Source: an uncultured Clostridia bacterium (GTDB lineage: Bacteria; Bacillota; Clostridia; Oscillospirales; Acutalibacteraceae). Taken from it: a DNA stretch of 39,940 bases. This document shows, piece by piece, positions 14,967-25,245 of the stretch; within the stretch, counting starts at the first letter, position 1; every line of letters starts with the position of its first letter. Location: the NCBI GenBank assembly GCA_904399395.1, contig CAJFPJ010000036.1:1-39940 (forward strand), in the 5' to 3' direction. The position numbers and the translations under genes were made by a program. Below the pieces are notes generated by a model. That model saw only the letters and a program-made list of their open reading frames with translations. It had not been told where the DNA came from and did no database searches.

Positions 14967-15626
14967 ATGCGTTGTGGGTTAAGCCGGAGGCGGCCGGTTT
15001 CCGGAAAAAAGAGGATTTTGTTTCTGGCGGCGGCTTTTACGGCGTTGTTGGTTTTCTTTCTTGAATGCCGGTTGAAGCCGGTTCTGGAAGAGATAACAAA
15101 AAATGAAGCCTCTGCACTCTCTGTGGAAGCTGTAAATACTGCTGTGAATGAAGCCCTTCAGGAAAAGGGTGCATCGTATGAAAATCTGGTGCAAATTGAA
15201 AGAAATAACAGTGGTGAGATTTTGGCAGTAAGCTCCAATGTTGTGCAGATGAACCAGCTGAAGGCAGATATTCTGAAAAAGGCACAGGAAAGCTTGAAGG
15301 ACTTCGGTCATATGGATATAAAGGTTCCCATTGGGACATTGCTGGGCGGCGAACTTCTGCATGGAAGAGGCCCTGAAATCCCTGTGCGTATTACACTGAC
15401 GGGGAATATAACGGCTGATTTTGCCAGTAATTTTGAATCTGCTGGTATCAACCAAACGAAGCATCAGATCATAATGAAGCTGAATATCCATATATATACA
15501 TATCTTTCGGGGGCTAAAGCCGGGGCGGATCTGACCTCGTCTGTGCCCATAGCGGAAACGGTGATCGTAGGCGAAACACCCCAGTTTTTCGCCACGGCAG
15601 AAAACGCACAGTCTAAGGATTCCTGA
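14967..15626 (+). CDS. yunB: Sporulation protein YunB
   Basis: A 219-residue protein of the YunB family, which in Bacillus is made in the mother cell under sigma-E and contributes to spore formation. It has one N-terminal membrane span (about residues 17-34), followed by an extracytoplasmic domain with family-typical stretches: SVEAVNTAVNEAL, NSGEILAVSSNVVQMNQLKADI, VPIGTLLGGELLHGRGP and IVGETPQFF. The ATG at 14967 was chosen over an earlier start at 14898 because GAAGGGGGGC precedes it. It stands alone between two terminators. Confidence 0.9.
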   Translation: MRCGLSRRRPVSGKKRILFLAAAFTALLVFFLECRLKPVLEEITKNEASALSVEAVNTAVNEALQEKGASYENLVQIERNNSGEILAVSSNVVQMNQLKADILKKAQESLKDFGHMDIKVPIGTLLGGELLHGRGPEIPVRITLTGNITADFASNFESAGINQTKHQIIMKLNIHIYTYLSGAKAGADLTSSVPIAETVIVGETPQFFATAENAQSKDS

Positions 15627-15670
15627 GAAGAGCGGTGGCTTTCGACGGAGTTTTTCTTTTCTCAGCGAAA

Positions 15671-15709
15671 GGAAGGAACCAGAGAATTCCCTGGTTCCTT
15701 CCTTTTTTC
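15671..15709 (+). terminator. Intrinsic terminator after yunB
   Basis: GGAAGGAACCAG (15671-15682) pairs with CTGGTTCCTTCC (15691-15702), followed by TTTTTTCTTTC. Confidence 0.92.
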
Positions 15710-15721
15710 TTTCGTTTTTCC

Positions 15722-15750
15722 TTGACAAGCTCATGGGGATTTTATACTAT
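15722..15750 (+). promoter_or_regulatory. Sigma-A-type promoter of the MATE gene
   Basis: TTGACA (15722-15727), 17-bp spacer, TACTAT (15745-15750); an overlapping TATACT gives a 15-bp spacer. The leader is about 43 nt. Confidence 0.7.
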
Positions 15751-15799
15751 GAAGGATATGAGAATTAAGAGAGAATAAGGAAAGATAAGGGGAATATGC

Positions 15800-17230
15800 A
15801 TGTTTTCTTCGATTCGGAATACTGTGCGGGATAAAGATATGATGCACACGATTTTCTGCCTGGCTTGGCCCACTGTGATGGAACAAGCTCTGCAGACCAT
15901 TGTGCAGTATGCGGATACGGCTCAGGTGGGAGCCATAGGCGCCAATGCGTCAGCAGCAGTAGGGCTGACAACTACCATGATGTGGCTCATAAACGCCCCT
16001 ATGTTTGCTCTCGCCATGGGGGTGCTTTCTTGTATTTCCCGTGCGCTGGGAGCGAAGGATACAAAACGCGCTCAAAAGGCCGCCGCTCAGTCTGTGCTTA
16101 TTACAGTGGCTTTGGGCGTTGTGCTTGGGATCATCACCCTTTCCATCAGCCCTTTCCTTCCCGGCTGGCTTGGCGCTGCGCCGGAGATTCAGAGAGATGC
16201 CTCTGTATATTTTGCCATTGTCTGCGCGCCTATGCTTTTCCGTGCTTCCAGCATTGTGTTTGGTTCTGTGCTTCGTGCTACGGGGAATACAAAAACGCCT
16301 ATGGTTATCAATACGATCATGAATATACTGAATATCGTCCTGAACTTTTTGCTGATCAATCCTTCACAAACGTGGAGGATCGGCCCTCTTTCTGTCCCTA
16401 TGTGGGGAGCGGGTTTGGGAGTGGCGGGCGCCGCTATTGCCACGGCCATAGCATATGTGGTGGGCGGTATCCTGATGGTTGCTACGGCCTGGAGAGATCC
16501 TGTGTTAGGGCTTAAAGGGCAGAAAATACGCTATGACGGAGAGGTTATGGGCCAGTGTATTCGCATCGGCACCCCTATAGCGGCCGAAAGGGTTACGGCT
16601 TGTCTGGGCCAGGTGGTATTTACTTCTCTGATCGCCCGCCTGGGTACCATCGCCATGGCAGCCCATTCCATCGCTATTACGGCAGAGCAGGCCTTTTATA
16701 TCCCCGGCTATGGGATGCAGGCCGCCGCGGCCACGCTTTCCGGCCATTCGGCCGGCGCTAAGGATGAAAAAAAGCTTATGCAGTATTCATCCACTATAAC
16801 CATGCTCGCCGTGGTTTGTATGGGGCTTCTGAGCGTGCTTTTGTTTCTGTTTCCAAGTGCGGTGATGCAGATTTTTTCCAAGGATCAGGAGGTGATCGGG
16901 CTGGGGGCCCAGGTGCTGCGTATTGTGGCGGTTTCGGAGCCTTTCTTTGCCGTGGTCATCATCATGGAAGGCGTTTTCAACGGAGTGGGAGATACAAAGC
17001 TCCCCTTTGTCTTTTCGTTGATTTCCATGTGGGGCGTTCGGATCCTGTTTACCTATCTATGCGTATCTGTTTTCCATCTGGGGCTTACAGCCGTCTGGTT
17101 CTGCATGGTGGGAGATAATATGACCCGCTTTGTCTGTATGGTGGTCCGCTATGGAAGGGGAAGCTGGAAAAAGCATCTGGAATTTTCTTCTGCGGAGGAG
17201 GCTGCCGGGCAGAGCGGCGGTCGATTCTAG
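15800..17230 (+). CDS. MATE family efflux transporter
   Basis: A 476-residue membrane protein with about 12 hydrophobic spans in two related halves, as expected for the MATE (NorM/DinF-like) cation-coupled drug and metabolite exporters. Recognisable segments include MEQALQTIVQYADTAQVGAIGA, LRATGNTKTPMVINTIMNILNIVLNFLL in the first half, and VFNGVGDTKLPFVFSLISMWGVR in the second, which mirrors it. The ATG follows AAGGGG at 8 nt. The substrate cannot be read from sequence. It is a single gene with its own promoter and a terminator at 17305. Confidence 0.92.
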   Translation: MFSSIRNTVRDKDMMHTIFCLAWPTVMEQALQTIVQYADTAQVGAIGANASAAVGLTTTMMWLINAPMFALAMGVLSCISRALGAKDTKRAQKAAAQSVLITVALGVVLGIITLSISPFLPGWLGAAPEIQRDASVYFAIVCAPMLFRASSIVFGSVLRATGNTKTPMVINTIMNILNIVLNFLLINPSQTWRIGPLSVPMWGAGLGVAGAAIATAIAYVVGGILMVATAWRDPVLGLKGQKIRYDGEVMGQCIRIGTPIAAERVTACLGQVVFTSLIARLGTIAMAAHSIAITAEQAFYIPGYGMQAAAATLSGHSAGAKDEKKLMQYSSTITMLAVVCMGLLSVLLFLFPSAVMQIFSKDQEVIGLGAQVLRIVAVSEPFFAVVIIMEGVFNGVGDTKLPFVFSLISMWGVRILFTYLCVSVFHLGLTAVWFCMVGDNMTRFVCMVVRYGRGSWKKHLEFSSAEEAAGQSGGRF

Positions 17231-17263
17231 CAGAGTGTTCAATGGTTTGCTGCTGGGCAGCGA

Positions 17264-17292
17264 TTGAATTTTACGCCTGTTTAGGGTACAAT
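17264..17292 (+). promoter_or_regulatory. Sigma-A-type promoter upstream of ligA
   Basis: TTGAAT (17264-17269), 17-bp spacer, TACAAT (17287-17292). A terminator hairpin starts only 12 bp downstream, so transcripts must read through it to reach ligA. Confidence 0.6.
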
Positions 17293-17304
17293 AAGAAGGC
17301 CGTA

Positions 17305-17346
17305 AGCCCGCCGGTTCTGTGAGAACGGTTCCGGCGGGCTTTTGTA
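17305..17346 (+). terminator. Intrinsic terminator between the MATE gene and ligA
   Basis: AGCCCGCCGG (17305-17314) pairs with CCGGCGGGCT (17331-17340), followed by TTTGTATT. Given the promoter just upstream it may act as an attenuator for ligA as well as the MATE terminator. Confidence 0.75.
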
Positions 17347-17369
17347 TTCGGTATTATGCCGCAGAATGA

Positions 17370-19410
<2,041 letters not shown>

Positions 19411-19456
19411 GAGGACAAAATGCATCCATATGTATAGAGGAAAAAGAGAGGATCAT

Positions 19457-20719
19457 ATGAAAAAAACGTTATTTGTCAATAAAGAGCAGCTTGAAAAAAT
19501 AACGAAGCAGTTTCCCACACCTTTTCATCTTTATGATGAGAAGGGGATACGGGCCAGAGCCAGGGCTCTGAAGGCGGCGTTTGCCTGGAATAAAGGCTTC
19601 AGGGAATATTTTGCCGTGAAGGCTACCCCCAACCCGTTTATCCTGAAAATTCTGAAGGAAGAGGGATGCGGGGTGGATTGTTCATCCCTGACTGAGCTAA
19701 TGATGGCGGAGGCTTGCGGATTTTCTGGCGAAGAAATCATGTTTTCTTCCAATGACACTCCGGCGGAAGATTTCCGTTATGCTAGAAAGCTTAACGCCAC
19801 CATCAATCTGGATGACCGCACCCATGTAGAGTTCCTGCAGGAGACGGCAGGGATCCCGGAAATCATCAGCTGCCGGCTGAATCCGGGCGGATATTTTTCC
19901 ATTGCCAATTCCATTATGGATAATCCAGGGGACGCCAAATACGGTATGACAAAGGAACAGATGAAGGATGCCTATCGCACCTTAATGAAAATGGGAGCGA
20001 AGCGCTTCGGTATCCATGCTTTTCTGGCCAGCAATACCACGACCAATGAGTATTATCCCACTCTTGCAAGAATTTTGTTTCAGTTTGTGGTGGAGCTTAA
20101 GCGGGAGACGGGGGCGGAGATTGCCTTCGTGAATCTTTCCGGCGGCGTGGGGATTCCTTATAAACCGGAGCAGGAACCGGTGGATATTGCCACAGTAGGT
20201 GAGGGGGTACGCCAGGCTTATGAGGAGATTCTGGAGCCGGAAGGAATGGGCAATGTAGCGATTTACACCGAACTGGGCCGGTATATGCTGGGGCCCAATG
20301 GTTGCCTGGTGACCACCGCCATCCACGAAAAGCACATTTATAAGGAATATATTGGGCTGGATGCCTGCGCAGCCAATCTTATGCGCCCCGCCATGTACGG
20401 CGCCTATCACCATATCACGGTTATGGGTAAGGAAGATGCTCCCTGCGATCATAAATATGATGTAACAGGCGGTCTTTGTGAAAACAACGATAAATTTGCT
20501 GTAGACCGCATGCTTCCCAAGATTGATATAGGGGATCTGGTGGTGTTGCACGACACGGGAGCCCACGGTTTTTCCATGGGTTATAATTACAATGGGAAAC
20601 TCCGTTCTGCAGAGATCCTTCTCAGAGAAGATGGTTCTGCCCAGATGATACGGCGTGCTGAAACTCCAAAAGATTATTTTGCCACTCTGGATTTCACCGG
20701 ACTATTCGACCAGTATTGA
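19457..20719 (+). CDS. lysA: Diaminopimelate decarboxylase-family enzyme (LysA-type)
   Basis: PLP-dependent, fold-type III decarboxylase of 420 residues, expected to convert meso-diaminopimelate to L-lysine. The PLP lysine is Lys55 in YFAVKATPNP. The C-terminal PLP barrel and beta domain show LSGGVGIPY (phosphate-binding glycines), YTELGRYMLGPNG, GLDACAANLMRPAMYGAYH and GLCENNDKF with the active-site cysteine. It belongs to a Clostridia sub-branch in which the usual HIGSQ-type segment reads HAFLASNTTTNEYY, so substrate preference is less certain than for canonical LysA. The ATG at 19457 follows AGAGAGGATC and a consensus promoter lies at 19382-19410. Confidence 0.82.
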   Translation: MKKTLFVNKEQLEKITKQFPTPFHLYDEKGIRARARALKAAFAWNKGFREYFAVKATPNPFILKILKEEGCGVDCSSLTELMMAEACGFSGEEIMFSSNDTPAEDFRYARKLNATINLDDRTHVEFLQETAGIPEIISCRLNPGGYFSIANSIMDNPGDAKYGMTKEQMKDAYRTLMKMGAKRFGIHAFLASNTTTNEYYPTLARILFQFVVELKRETGAEIAFVNLSGGVGIPYKPEQEPVDIATVGEGVRQAYEEILEPEGMGNVAIYTELGRYMLGPNGCLVTTAIHEKHIYKEYIGLDACAANLMRPAMYGAYHHITVMGKEDAPCDHKYDVTGGLCENNDKFAVDRMLPKIDIGDLVVLHDTGAHGFSMGYNYNGKLRSAEILLREDGSAQMIRRAETPKDYFATLDFTGLFDQY

Positions 20720-20753
20720 AAGAGCGACCCAATAGAAAGAATATATTAAGAAC

Positions 20754-20798
20754 AACAGCGTATTTCTGCTATGTAAGCGGGAATACGCTGTTTTTTAT
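20754..20798 (+). terminator. Intrinsic terminator after lysA
   Basis: AACAGCGTATT (20754-20764) pairs with AATACGCTGTT (20782-20792), followed by TTTTATTTATT. Confidence 0.9.
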
Positions 20799-20903
20799 TT
20801 ATTCGGAAGAAATTTTCTATACGGTTCTCAGCTTGTCTTTTCCTGCGTATATATACGGAAAGGAAGATGGACGGTCCGGGAGATATAAAAAGTCAAAGGC
20901 CGG

Positions 20904-20932
20904 TTCTAATTTATCGGGTTTGTCCATATGTA
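20904..20932 (+). promoter_or_regulatory. Possible sigma-E promoter of the spoIIIA operon
   Basis: TTCTAATT (20904-20911), 13-bp spacer, CATATGTA (20925-20932), ending 26 bp before the spoIIIAA start. The boxes are partial matches to the sigma-E pattern known from Bacillus (ATATT, then CATACA-T); the position fits, the sequence match is weak. Confidence 0.3.
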
Positions 20933-20958
20933 TTGAAAAGAAAGGGAGGACAAGATAT

Positions 20959-21981
20959 ATGGAATCTGTTACGGATCAGCGATTTGACGCAGCGGTTTCC
21001 CTTTTGAGCGGTTCTCTGGGCGGCCTGCTTCTTTCCATCCCTGCGGGGATCAAGAGGCAGGTGCAGGAAGTCCGTATTCGGGCGGGATATCCAGTGGCTT
21101 TAAGCTGCGGAGGAGACATCTATTTTCTGACAAGGACAGGCCGACTGACCTGCTCACCAGAAGGGGATCTTTTTCAGATGGATTGGGAGGCTGTGGAGGA
21201 ATGTTTCCAGCTTCTCTGTGGTTTTTCTGTTTACAGCCATGAAAAAGAGATCCGTCAGGGATTTCTTTCCCTGCGGGGCGGGCACCGGGCCGGTATTTGT
21301 GGGACAGCCGTAGTGCAGAATGGGGAAATTATCTCTCTGCGGGATATTTCCTCTATCTGTCTACGTATTTCTAGGGAATATCCCGGGTGTTCCATTTCCC
21401 TTCTGCAGCGAATGAAGGAAGCGGGAATGGAAGGGGGATTACTGCTTGTAGGAGCTCCCTCCAGCGGGAAAACCACAGTCCTGCGGGATATAGCGCGTCA
21501 GCTTTCCTCCGGAAGCGTGGGGGCAATCCGCAGAGTGGCGGTAATAGATGAGAGAGGAGAGCTTGCAGGGGTCTATAAGGGAATTCCGGGGAATTTTCTT
21601 GGGCCTTGCTGCGACGTGCTGGATGGCTACCCAAAGGCGCAGGGAATCTTGCAGGCAGTCCGCTCCCTCGCGCCGGATTATATTCTCTGCGACGAGATCG
21701 GCAGCGAAGAAGATACCATCTCTCTTCTTCAATGCCTCCACGCGGGGGTGACAGTGATTGCCAGCATCCATGCCGGTTCACCGGAGGAATTTTTGAAGAG
21801 AAGGCAGGCGGAGCTTCTGATGCGGGAGGGCGCCTTTCAGACAGTAGCTTTTCTGAAAAGCCGAAGGGAACCGGGTACAATCGCAGAGCTCCGGAAAGCG
21901 GGGGATTTGCTTGCTCAGATGGATCGGAATACTCCTGATGATTGGGGCGGGGGCCCTGGCAGGCTATTCGGAGTCGCTTAG
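20959..21981 (+). CDS. spoIIIAA: Stage III sporulation protein AA (ATPase)
   Basis: Cytoplasmic secretion-type ATPase of the SpoIIIA-SpoIIQ channel that links mother cell and forespore after engulfment. The 340-residue protein has the N-terminal EVRIRAGYPVALSCGG segment, Walker A GAPSSGKTT (165-173), the Walker B-like VIDERGELAG and CDEIGSEED acidic motifs, and a final IASIHAGS segment as in type II/IV secretion ATPases. The ATG at 20959 follows AAAGGGAGG; the frame is open much further upstream but without a site. First gene of the eight-gene operon; its 3' end overlaps spoIIIAB by 71 nt. Confidence 0.96.
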   Translation: MESVTDQRFDAAVSLLSGSLGGLLLSIPAGIKRQVQEVRIRAGYPVALSCGGDIYFLTRTGRLTCSPEGDLFQMDWEAVEECFQLLCGFSVYSHEKEIRQGFLSLRGGHRAGICGTAVVQNGEIISLRDISSICLRISREYPGCSISLLQRMKEAGMEGGLLLVGAPSSGKTTVLRDIARQLSSGSVGAIRRVAVIDERGELAGVYKGIPGNFLGPCCDVLDGYPKAQGILQAVRSLAPDYILCDEIGSEEDTISLLQCLHAGVTVIASIHAGSPEEFLKRRQAELLMREGAFQTVAFLKSRREPGTIAELRKAGDLLAQMDRNTPDDWGGGPGRLFGVA

Positions 21982-22405
21982 ATTAAAGTTGCGTGTTGCC
22001 CGATTGGAGGAATTCCTGCGATTCTTGCAGGCTGCAGAGACCGAAATCCGCTTTGCGGGGGATCCTCTCAGCCGGATATTGGAAAAGCACGGAGATTCCC
22101 TCGCCTTTCTAAAAGAGTGCCGCGCACGGATGGAGGAGGGAGAAGCTTTTGAAACTGCCTGGGGACGTTCGCTGAAAAAAGCAGCCGCCTCGGGATTTTC
22201 CAGCGAAGATGTGAGGAGACTGCAGGAATTCGGCTCTGGCTTTGGCGTTACAGATACAGAGGGGCAGATTGCCCACTGTCGCCTTTCAAAAGAACTTCTC
22301 CAGGCGCAGCTTCAGCAGGCCAGACAGGATGAGAAAACAAAGGCAAGACTGTATCAGATGCTGGGAATTTTCGGAGGAATAGCGGCCGCTATCCTGCTGG
22401 GATGA
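21911..22405 (+). CDS. spoIIIAB: Stage III sporulation protein AB
   Basis: A 164-residue membrane-anchored component of the SpoIIIA complex, similar in fold to GspF of type II secretion. It has an N-terminal hydrophobic segment (IGILLMIGAGALAGYSESLR), a helical middle (LRVARLEEFLRFLQAAETEIRFAG is the family signature region) and a C-terminal span (MLGIFGGIAAAILLG). The TTG at 21911 is supported by GGGGGA upstream and gives the full first segment; a later ATG at residue 10 is possible. The long overlap with spoIIIAA suggests coupled translation. Confidence 0.93.
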   Translation: MLRWIGILLMIGAGALAGYSESLRLKLRVARLEEFLRFLQAAETEIRFAGDPLSRILEKHGDSLAFLKECRARMEEGEAFETAWGRSLKKAAASGFSSEDVRRLQEFGSGFGVTDTEGQIAHCRLSKELLQAQLQQARQDEKTKARLYQMLGIFGGIAAAILLG

Positions 22406-22430
22406 AACGACAGAAGGGAAGAAACCGAGG

Positions 22431-22625
22431 ATGAACATCGATTTGATTTTTAAGATAGCCGCTATAGGCATTATTGTAGCGGTTTTGAACCAGCTTCTGA
22501 TCCGTTCGGGCCGGGAGGAGCAGGCGATGATGACCACCTTGGCCGGGTTGATAGTGGTTTTAATGATGGTCATTCAAGAGATAGACGCTCTGTTTGACGC
22601 GATCAAATCCATTTTCGACCTGTAA
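22431..22625 (+). CDS. spoIIIAC: Stage III sporulation protein AC
   Basis: A 64-residue protein with two hydrophobic helices (residues about 4-22 and 33-52) around the RSGREEQAMM loop that is typical of SpoIIIAC. It belongs to the channel's membrane part in the mother-cell membrane. The ATG at 22431 lies just after GAAACCGAGG, 25 bp after spoIIIAB. Confidence 0.94.
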   Translation: MNIDLIFKIAAIGIIVAVLNQLLIRSGREEQAMMTTLAGLIVVLMMVIQEIDALFDAIKSIFDL

Positions 22626-22641
22626 TGGGGAGGGGATTCCT

Positions 22642-23031
22642 TTGGATATATTGGGAATTTCCGCTTTGGCGGTGGTAGCGGCGGTGCTCTCCGTTATGCT
22701 GCGGCGATACCATGGGGAATACGGTATGCTGCTTTCTATTGGTTGTGGGCTTCTCTTGCTGTTGGCCATATTGCAGCAGATCTCACCGGCTGTCCGGCAA
22801 ATCAATGATTTTCTGGAAGCCTCTGGCATTCCCCAGGAATATATTCTGGTGCTGTTCAAGGCTTTGGGAATTTGCTATCTGACCCAGTTTGCTGCAGATT
22901 CCTGTCGGGATGCGGGGGAGTCCGCACTGGCGGTCAAGGCAGAAATAGCCGGGCGCGTGGCGGTTCTTTTGATTTCCTTGCCTCTGCTCTCTCAGGTGGC
23001 CTCCACGGCCATGGATTTGATTGGTGGCTGA
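22642..23031 (+). CDS. spoIIIAD: Stage III sporulation protein AD
   Basis: A 129-residue membrane protein with about three to four spans; segments LLSIGCGLLLLLAILQQI and YILVLFKALGICYLTQFAADSCRDAGESALAVKAE are typical of SpoIIIAD. I chose the TTG at 22642 because GGGGAGGGGA precedes it by 6 nt and the upstream in-frame residues overlap spoIIIAC and look unnatural. It ends one base before the next start. Confidence 0.94.
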   Translation: MDILGISALAVVAAVLSVMLRRYHGEYGMLLSIGCGLLLLLAILQQISPAVRQINDFLEASGIPQEYILVLFKALGICYLTQFAADSCRDAGESALAVKAEIAGRVAVLLISLPLLSQVASTAMDLIGG

Positions 23032-23032
23032 G

Positions 23033-24196
23033 ATGAAGAAAAAAAGGATATTGCTGCTGGTTTTTCTTTCGGTGATTTTTACAATATTTTCTGCGCCTGT
23101 CCTAGCAGAAGAAGGAGAAAACTCTGAGGATACATACGAGGCCTATTACGATGAGCAGCTTCGCGAGAGCGGAGCAGAGGATCTGCCCGATGAGCTTCCC
23201 GAGGAGGCCCGAGATTCTCTAGGCTCTCTCGGAGTCGAGGGGTTGGATTGGGAAAGTATCTCATCTATTACGCCGGAAACGCTTTTTTCCACTTTGGGCA
23301 GTATGGCTGACGAAGCCTCCGGCAGGCCCATCCATGTGCTGACGATGATTCTGGCGGTTATCCTGATTTCCGCTATGGCAAATGGTATGCGTCTAAGCCT
23401 ACAGGGGCCAGCCAGCTCAGCCGCTTCTCTCACCAGCGTTCTTTGCATTTGTGCAGTGCTGATTCAGCCTGCAGTAGAGTTTATCCATCAGGCAGAGGTA
23501 GTAATCGAGGGAGCCGCAGGTTTCCTTTTGGCGTGCGTTCCTGTGTTAGGAGGTATTATGTTGGCTTCCGGCCAACCTGCGGCTTCCGCTTCTTTCCAGC
23601 TGCTGACTACCGCGGGAGGGAACGGGGTCATGCTTGTTTGTGCCGGCATATTGGTGCCATTGATGAATATTTTTCTGGGTATTTCCATCGTATCTGCCGT
23701 ATCGCCGGATGTTAAGCTGGATGGCCTTTGCACAGCTTTCACCAAGGTGATCAAATGGATACTGGGTTTTTGCATGACGGTCTTTTCCGGTCTACTGGCC
23801 GTCCATGGGATTGTTACCTCCGCTGTGGATTCCACGGCAGGGCGTGCTGCTCGGTTTATGGTCAGCAGCTTTGTCCCTATTGTAGGGGGCGCTCTGGGAG
23901 AGGCTTTGGGCACTGTCACCAGTTGTGTGAAAACCTTGAAATCCGGTGTAACGGCGTTTGCTGTTCTGGCGGAATGTGTGATTTTTCTTCCTGTTGTTTT
24001 GCAGTGCCTTTTGTGGCAGCTTACGGTCACGGTGTGCGCAGGAGTTAGCCGGATGTTCGGGCTTTCGGACATAACAACTCTTCTGGATGCGGTGGGCAAG
24101 GTGATGGAAACCATTCAGGCCATCCTGCTTTGTTCTATGGCAATACTTACCATAACAATGACGGTGATGCTCATGCTAGGAGGTGGTTCGGCTTGA
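23033..24196 (+). CDS. spoIIIAE: Stage III sporulation protein AE
   Basis: A 387-residue multispan membrane protein, the largest membrane component of the SpoIIIA channel. Residues 1-25 form a cleavable signal peptide (basic KKKR, hydrophobic core, APVLAEEG), then an acidic extracytoplasmic segment (about 26-85), then seven or so membrane spans. VPIVGGALGEALGTVTSCVKTLKSGVTAF matches the conserved family core. The start is the ATG at 23033, next to the spoIIIAD stop. It overlaps spoIIIAF by 4 nt. Confidence 0.95.
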   Translation: MKKKRILLLVFLSVIFTIFSAPVLAEEGENSEDTYEAYYDEQLRESGAEDLPDELPEEARDSLGSLGVEGLDWESISSITPETLFSTLGSMADEASGRPIHVLTMILAVILISAMANGMRLSLQGPASSAASLTSVLCICAVLIQPAVEFIHQAEVVIEGAAGFLLACVPVLGGIMLASGQPAASASFQLLTTAGGNGVMLVCAGILVPLMNIFLGISIVSAVSPDVKLDGLCTAFTKVIKWILGFCMTVFSGLLAVHGIVTSAVDSTAGRAARFMVSSFVPIVGGALGEALGTVTSCVKTLKSGVTAFAVLAECVIFLPVVLQCLLWQLTVTVCAGVSRMFGLSDITTLLDAVGKVMETIQAILLCSMAILTITMTVMLMLGGGSA

Positions 24197-24672
24197 ATGC
24201 AGTGCGCACATGGTCCGCTGCCATATGTTTTGCCGTTTTGGCAGTGGCGGTTCTCCGATATTTATCGCCTCCTGGCTCCATGGAAAAAATGCTTCGGTAT
24301 GTTTCGGGAACATTTTTAGTATGTGCCATGGCTTTTTCTCTTTCTTCTATTCTTCCGCAGCTTCCGGCAGTATTTTCGATTCCTATACAATATGATACGA
24401 ATGAGGATTTTTCCTCCTTCGTAGAAGAACAAGAAATTTCGGCCGCTCAGGAGAGCGTGGAGCGGCTTGCGGGGGTGGAACTCTCTAAAATGGGGATTTC
24501 CAGTAAAAATATTCACGCAGATATGGATAAGCAGGAGGATGGCAGCATAGGTATTATCAGAATCGAAATCATGCTGGCTTCTGGATATGAAGGGTATGGG
24601 GCCCGAGTGGAATCCGAGCTTTCGGAGATCCTGGGCGTTCCGGTGGAGGTGATAGCTGGTGAAAAAAGATGA
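24193..24672 (+). CDS. spoIIIAF: Stage III sporulation protein AF
   Basis: A 159-residue protein with two N-terminal membrane spans (about residues 4-20 and 32-55) and a ring-building-motif-like extracytoplasmic domain (about 85-158; VELSKMGI, IIRIEIMLASGYE, ILGVPVEVIAGE). The TTG at 24193 lies in the spoIIIAE stop and has AGGAGGTGG upstream, which decides the start. It overlaps spoIIIAG by 14 nt. Confidence 0.92.
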   Translation: MNAVRTWSAAICFAVLAVAVLRYLSPPGSMEKMLRYVSGTFLVCAMAFSLSSILPQLPAVFSIPIQYDTNEDFSSFVEEQEISAAQESVERLAGVELSKMGISSKNIHADMDKQEDGSIGIIRIEIMLASGYEGYGARVESELSEILGVPVEVIAGEKR

Positions 24673-25210
24673 GAGCAAAAATCTATTTACGAAGCTGGCA
24701 GAAAATCCTTCCGCGCGCAAGGGGATTGTTGCCATAGGCATTCTGGGAATTTTACTGATATTCCTTTCTGGATTATTTCAGAATACAAACTCCGATGCAG
24801 ATGCATCCGTTTCCTCACAGGATTCTGCAGTGAATGTTGCGGAATATACAGATGCTCTTCAACAGGAACTGCAGGAACTTTTGTCAAAGATATCCGGTGC
24901 AGAAGATGCTTCCGTCATGATTACGCTGGAGAAGGACGCGGAGCAGGTCTATGCCACAGAGGAAAAGAAGAGCACGAAGACGGATGGAGATACGATGGAC
25001 GACGATGCTGAAACCAATTATATCTTGGTGAAGGACTCCGACGGTTCACAAAAGGCACTGAAGATCACAGAGGTTCTGCCGGTTGTGCAAGGGGTGGTGG
25101 TAATCTGCAAAGGCGGGGATGATCCCCAGCTGCAGCAGAAAATCACTGACGCTGTCACAACGGCTCTGCATATTTCATCCGCAAGGGTTTGCGTCATAGG
25201 GTCAGAATAA
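24659..25210 (+). CDS. spoIIIAG: Stage III sporulation protein AG
   Basis: A 183-residue channel protein that forms a large ring in the intermembrane space between mother cell and forespore. One membrane span at about residues 20-40 (GIVAIGILGILLIFLSGLF) is followed by a linker and the ring domain (ELQELLSKISGAEDASVMITLEKD, and EVLPVVQGVVVICKGGDDPQLQQKITDAVTTAL). The start is GTG after GGTGGAGGTGATAGCT. The domain reads as complete. Confidence 0.95.
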   Translation: MKKDESKNLFTKLAENPSARKGIVAIGILGILLIFLSGLFQNTNSDADASVSSQDSAVNVAEYTDALQQELQELLSKISGAEDASVMITLEKDAEQVYATEEKKSTKTDGDTMDDDAETNYILVKDSDGSQKALKITEVLPVVQGVVVICKGGDDPQLQQKITDAVTTALHISSARVCVIGSE

Positions 25211-25245
25211 AGGCTCAAAACAAGCGAAAACAGGAGGAGAGACAA

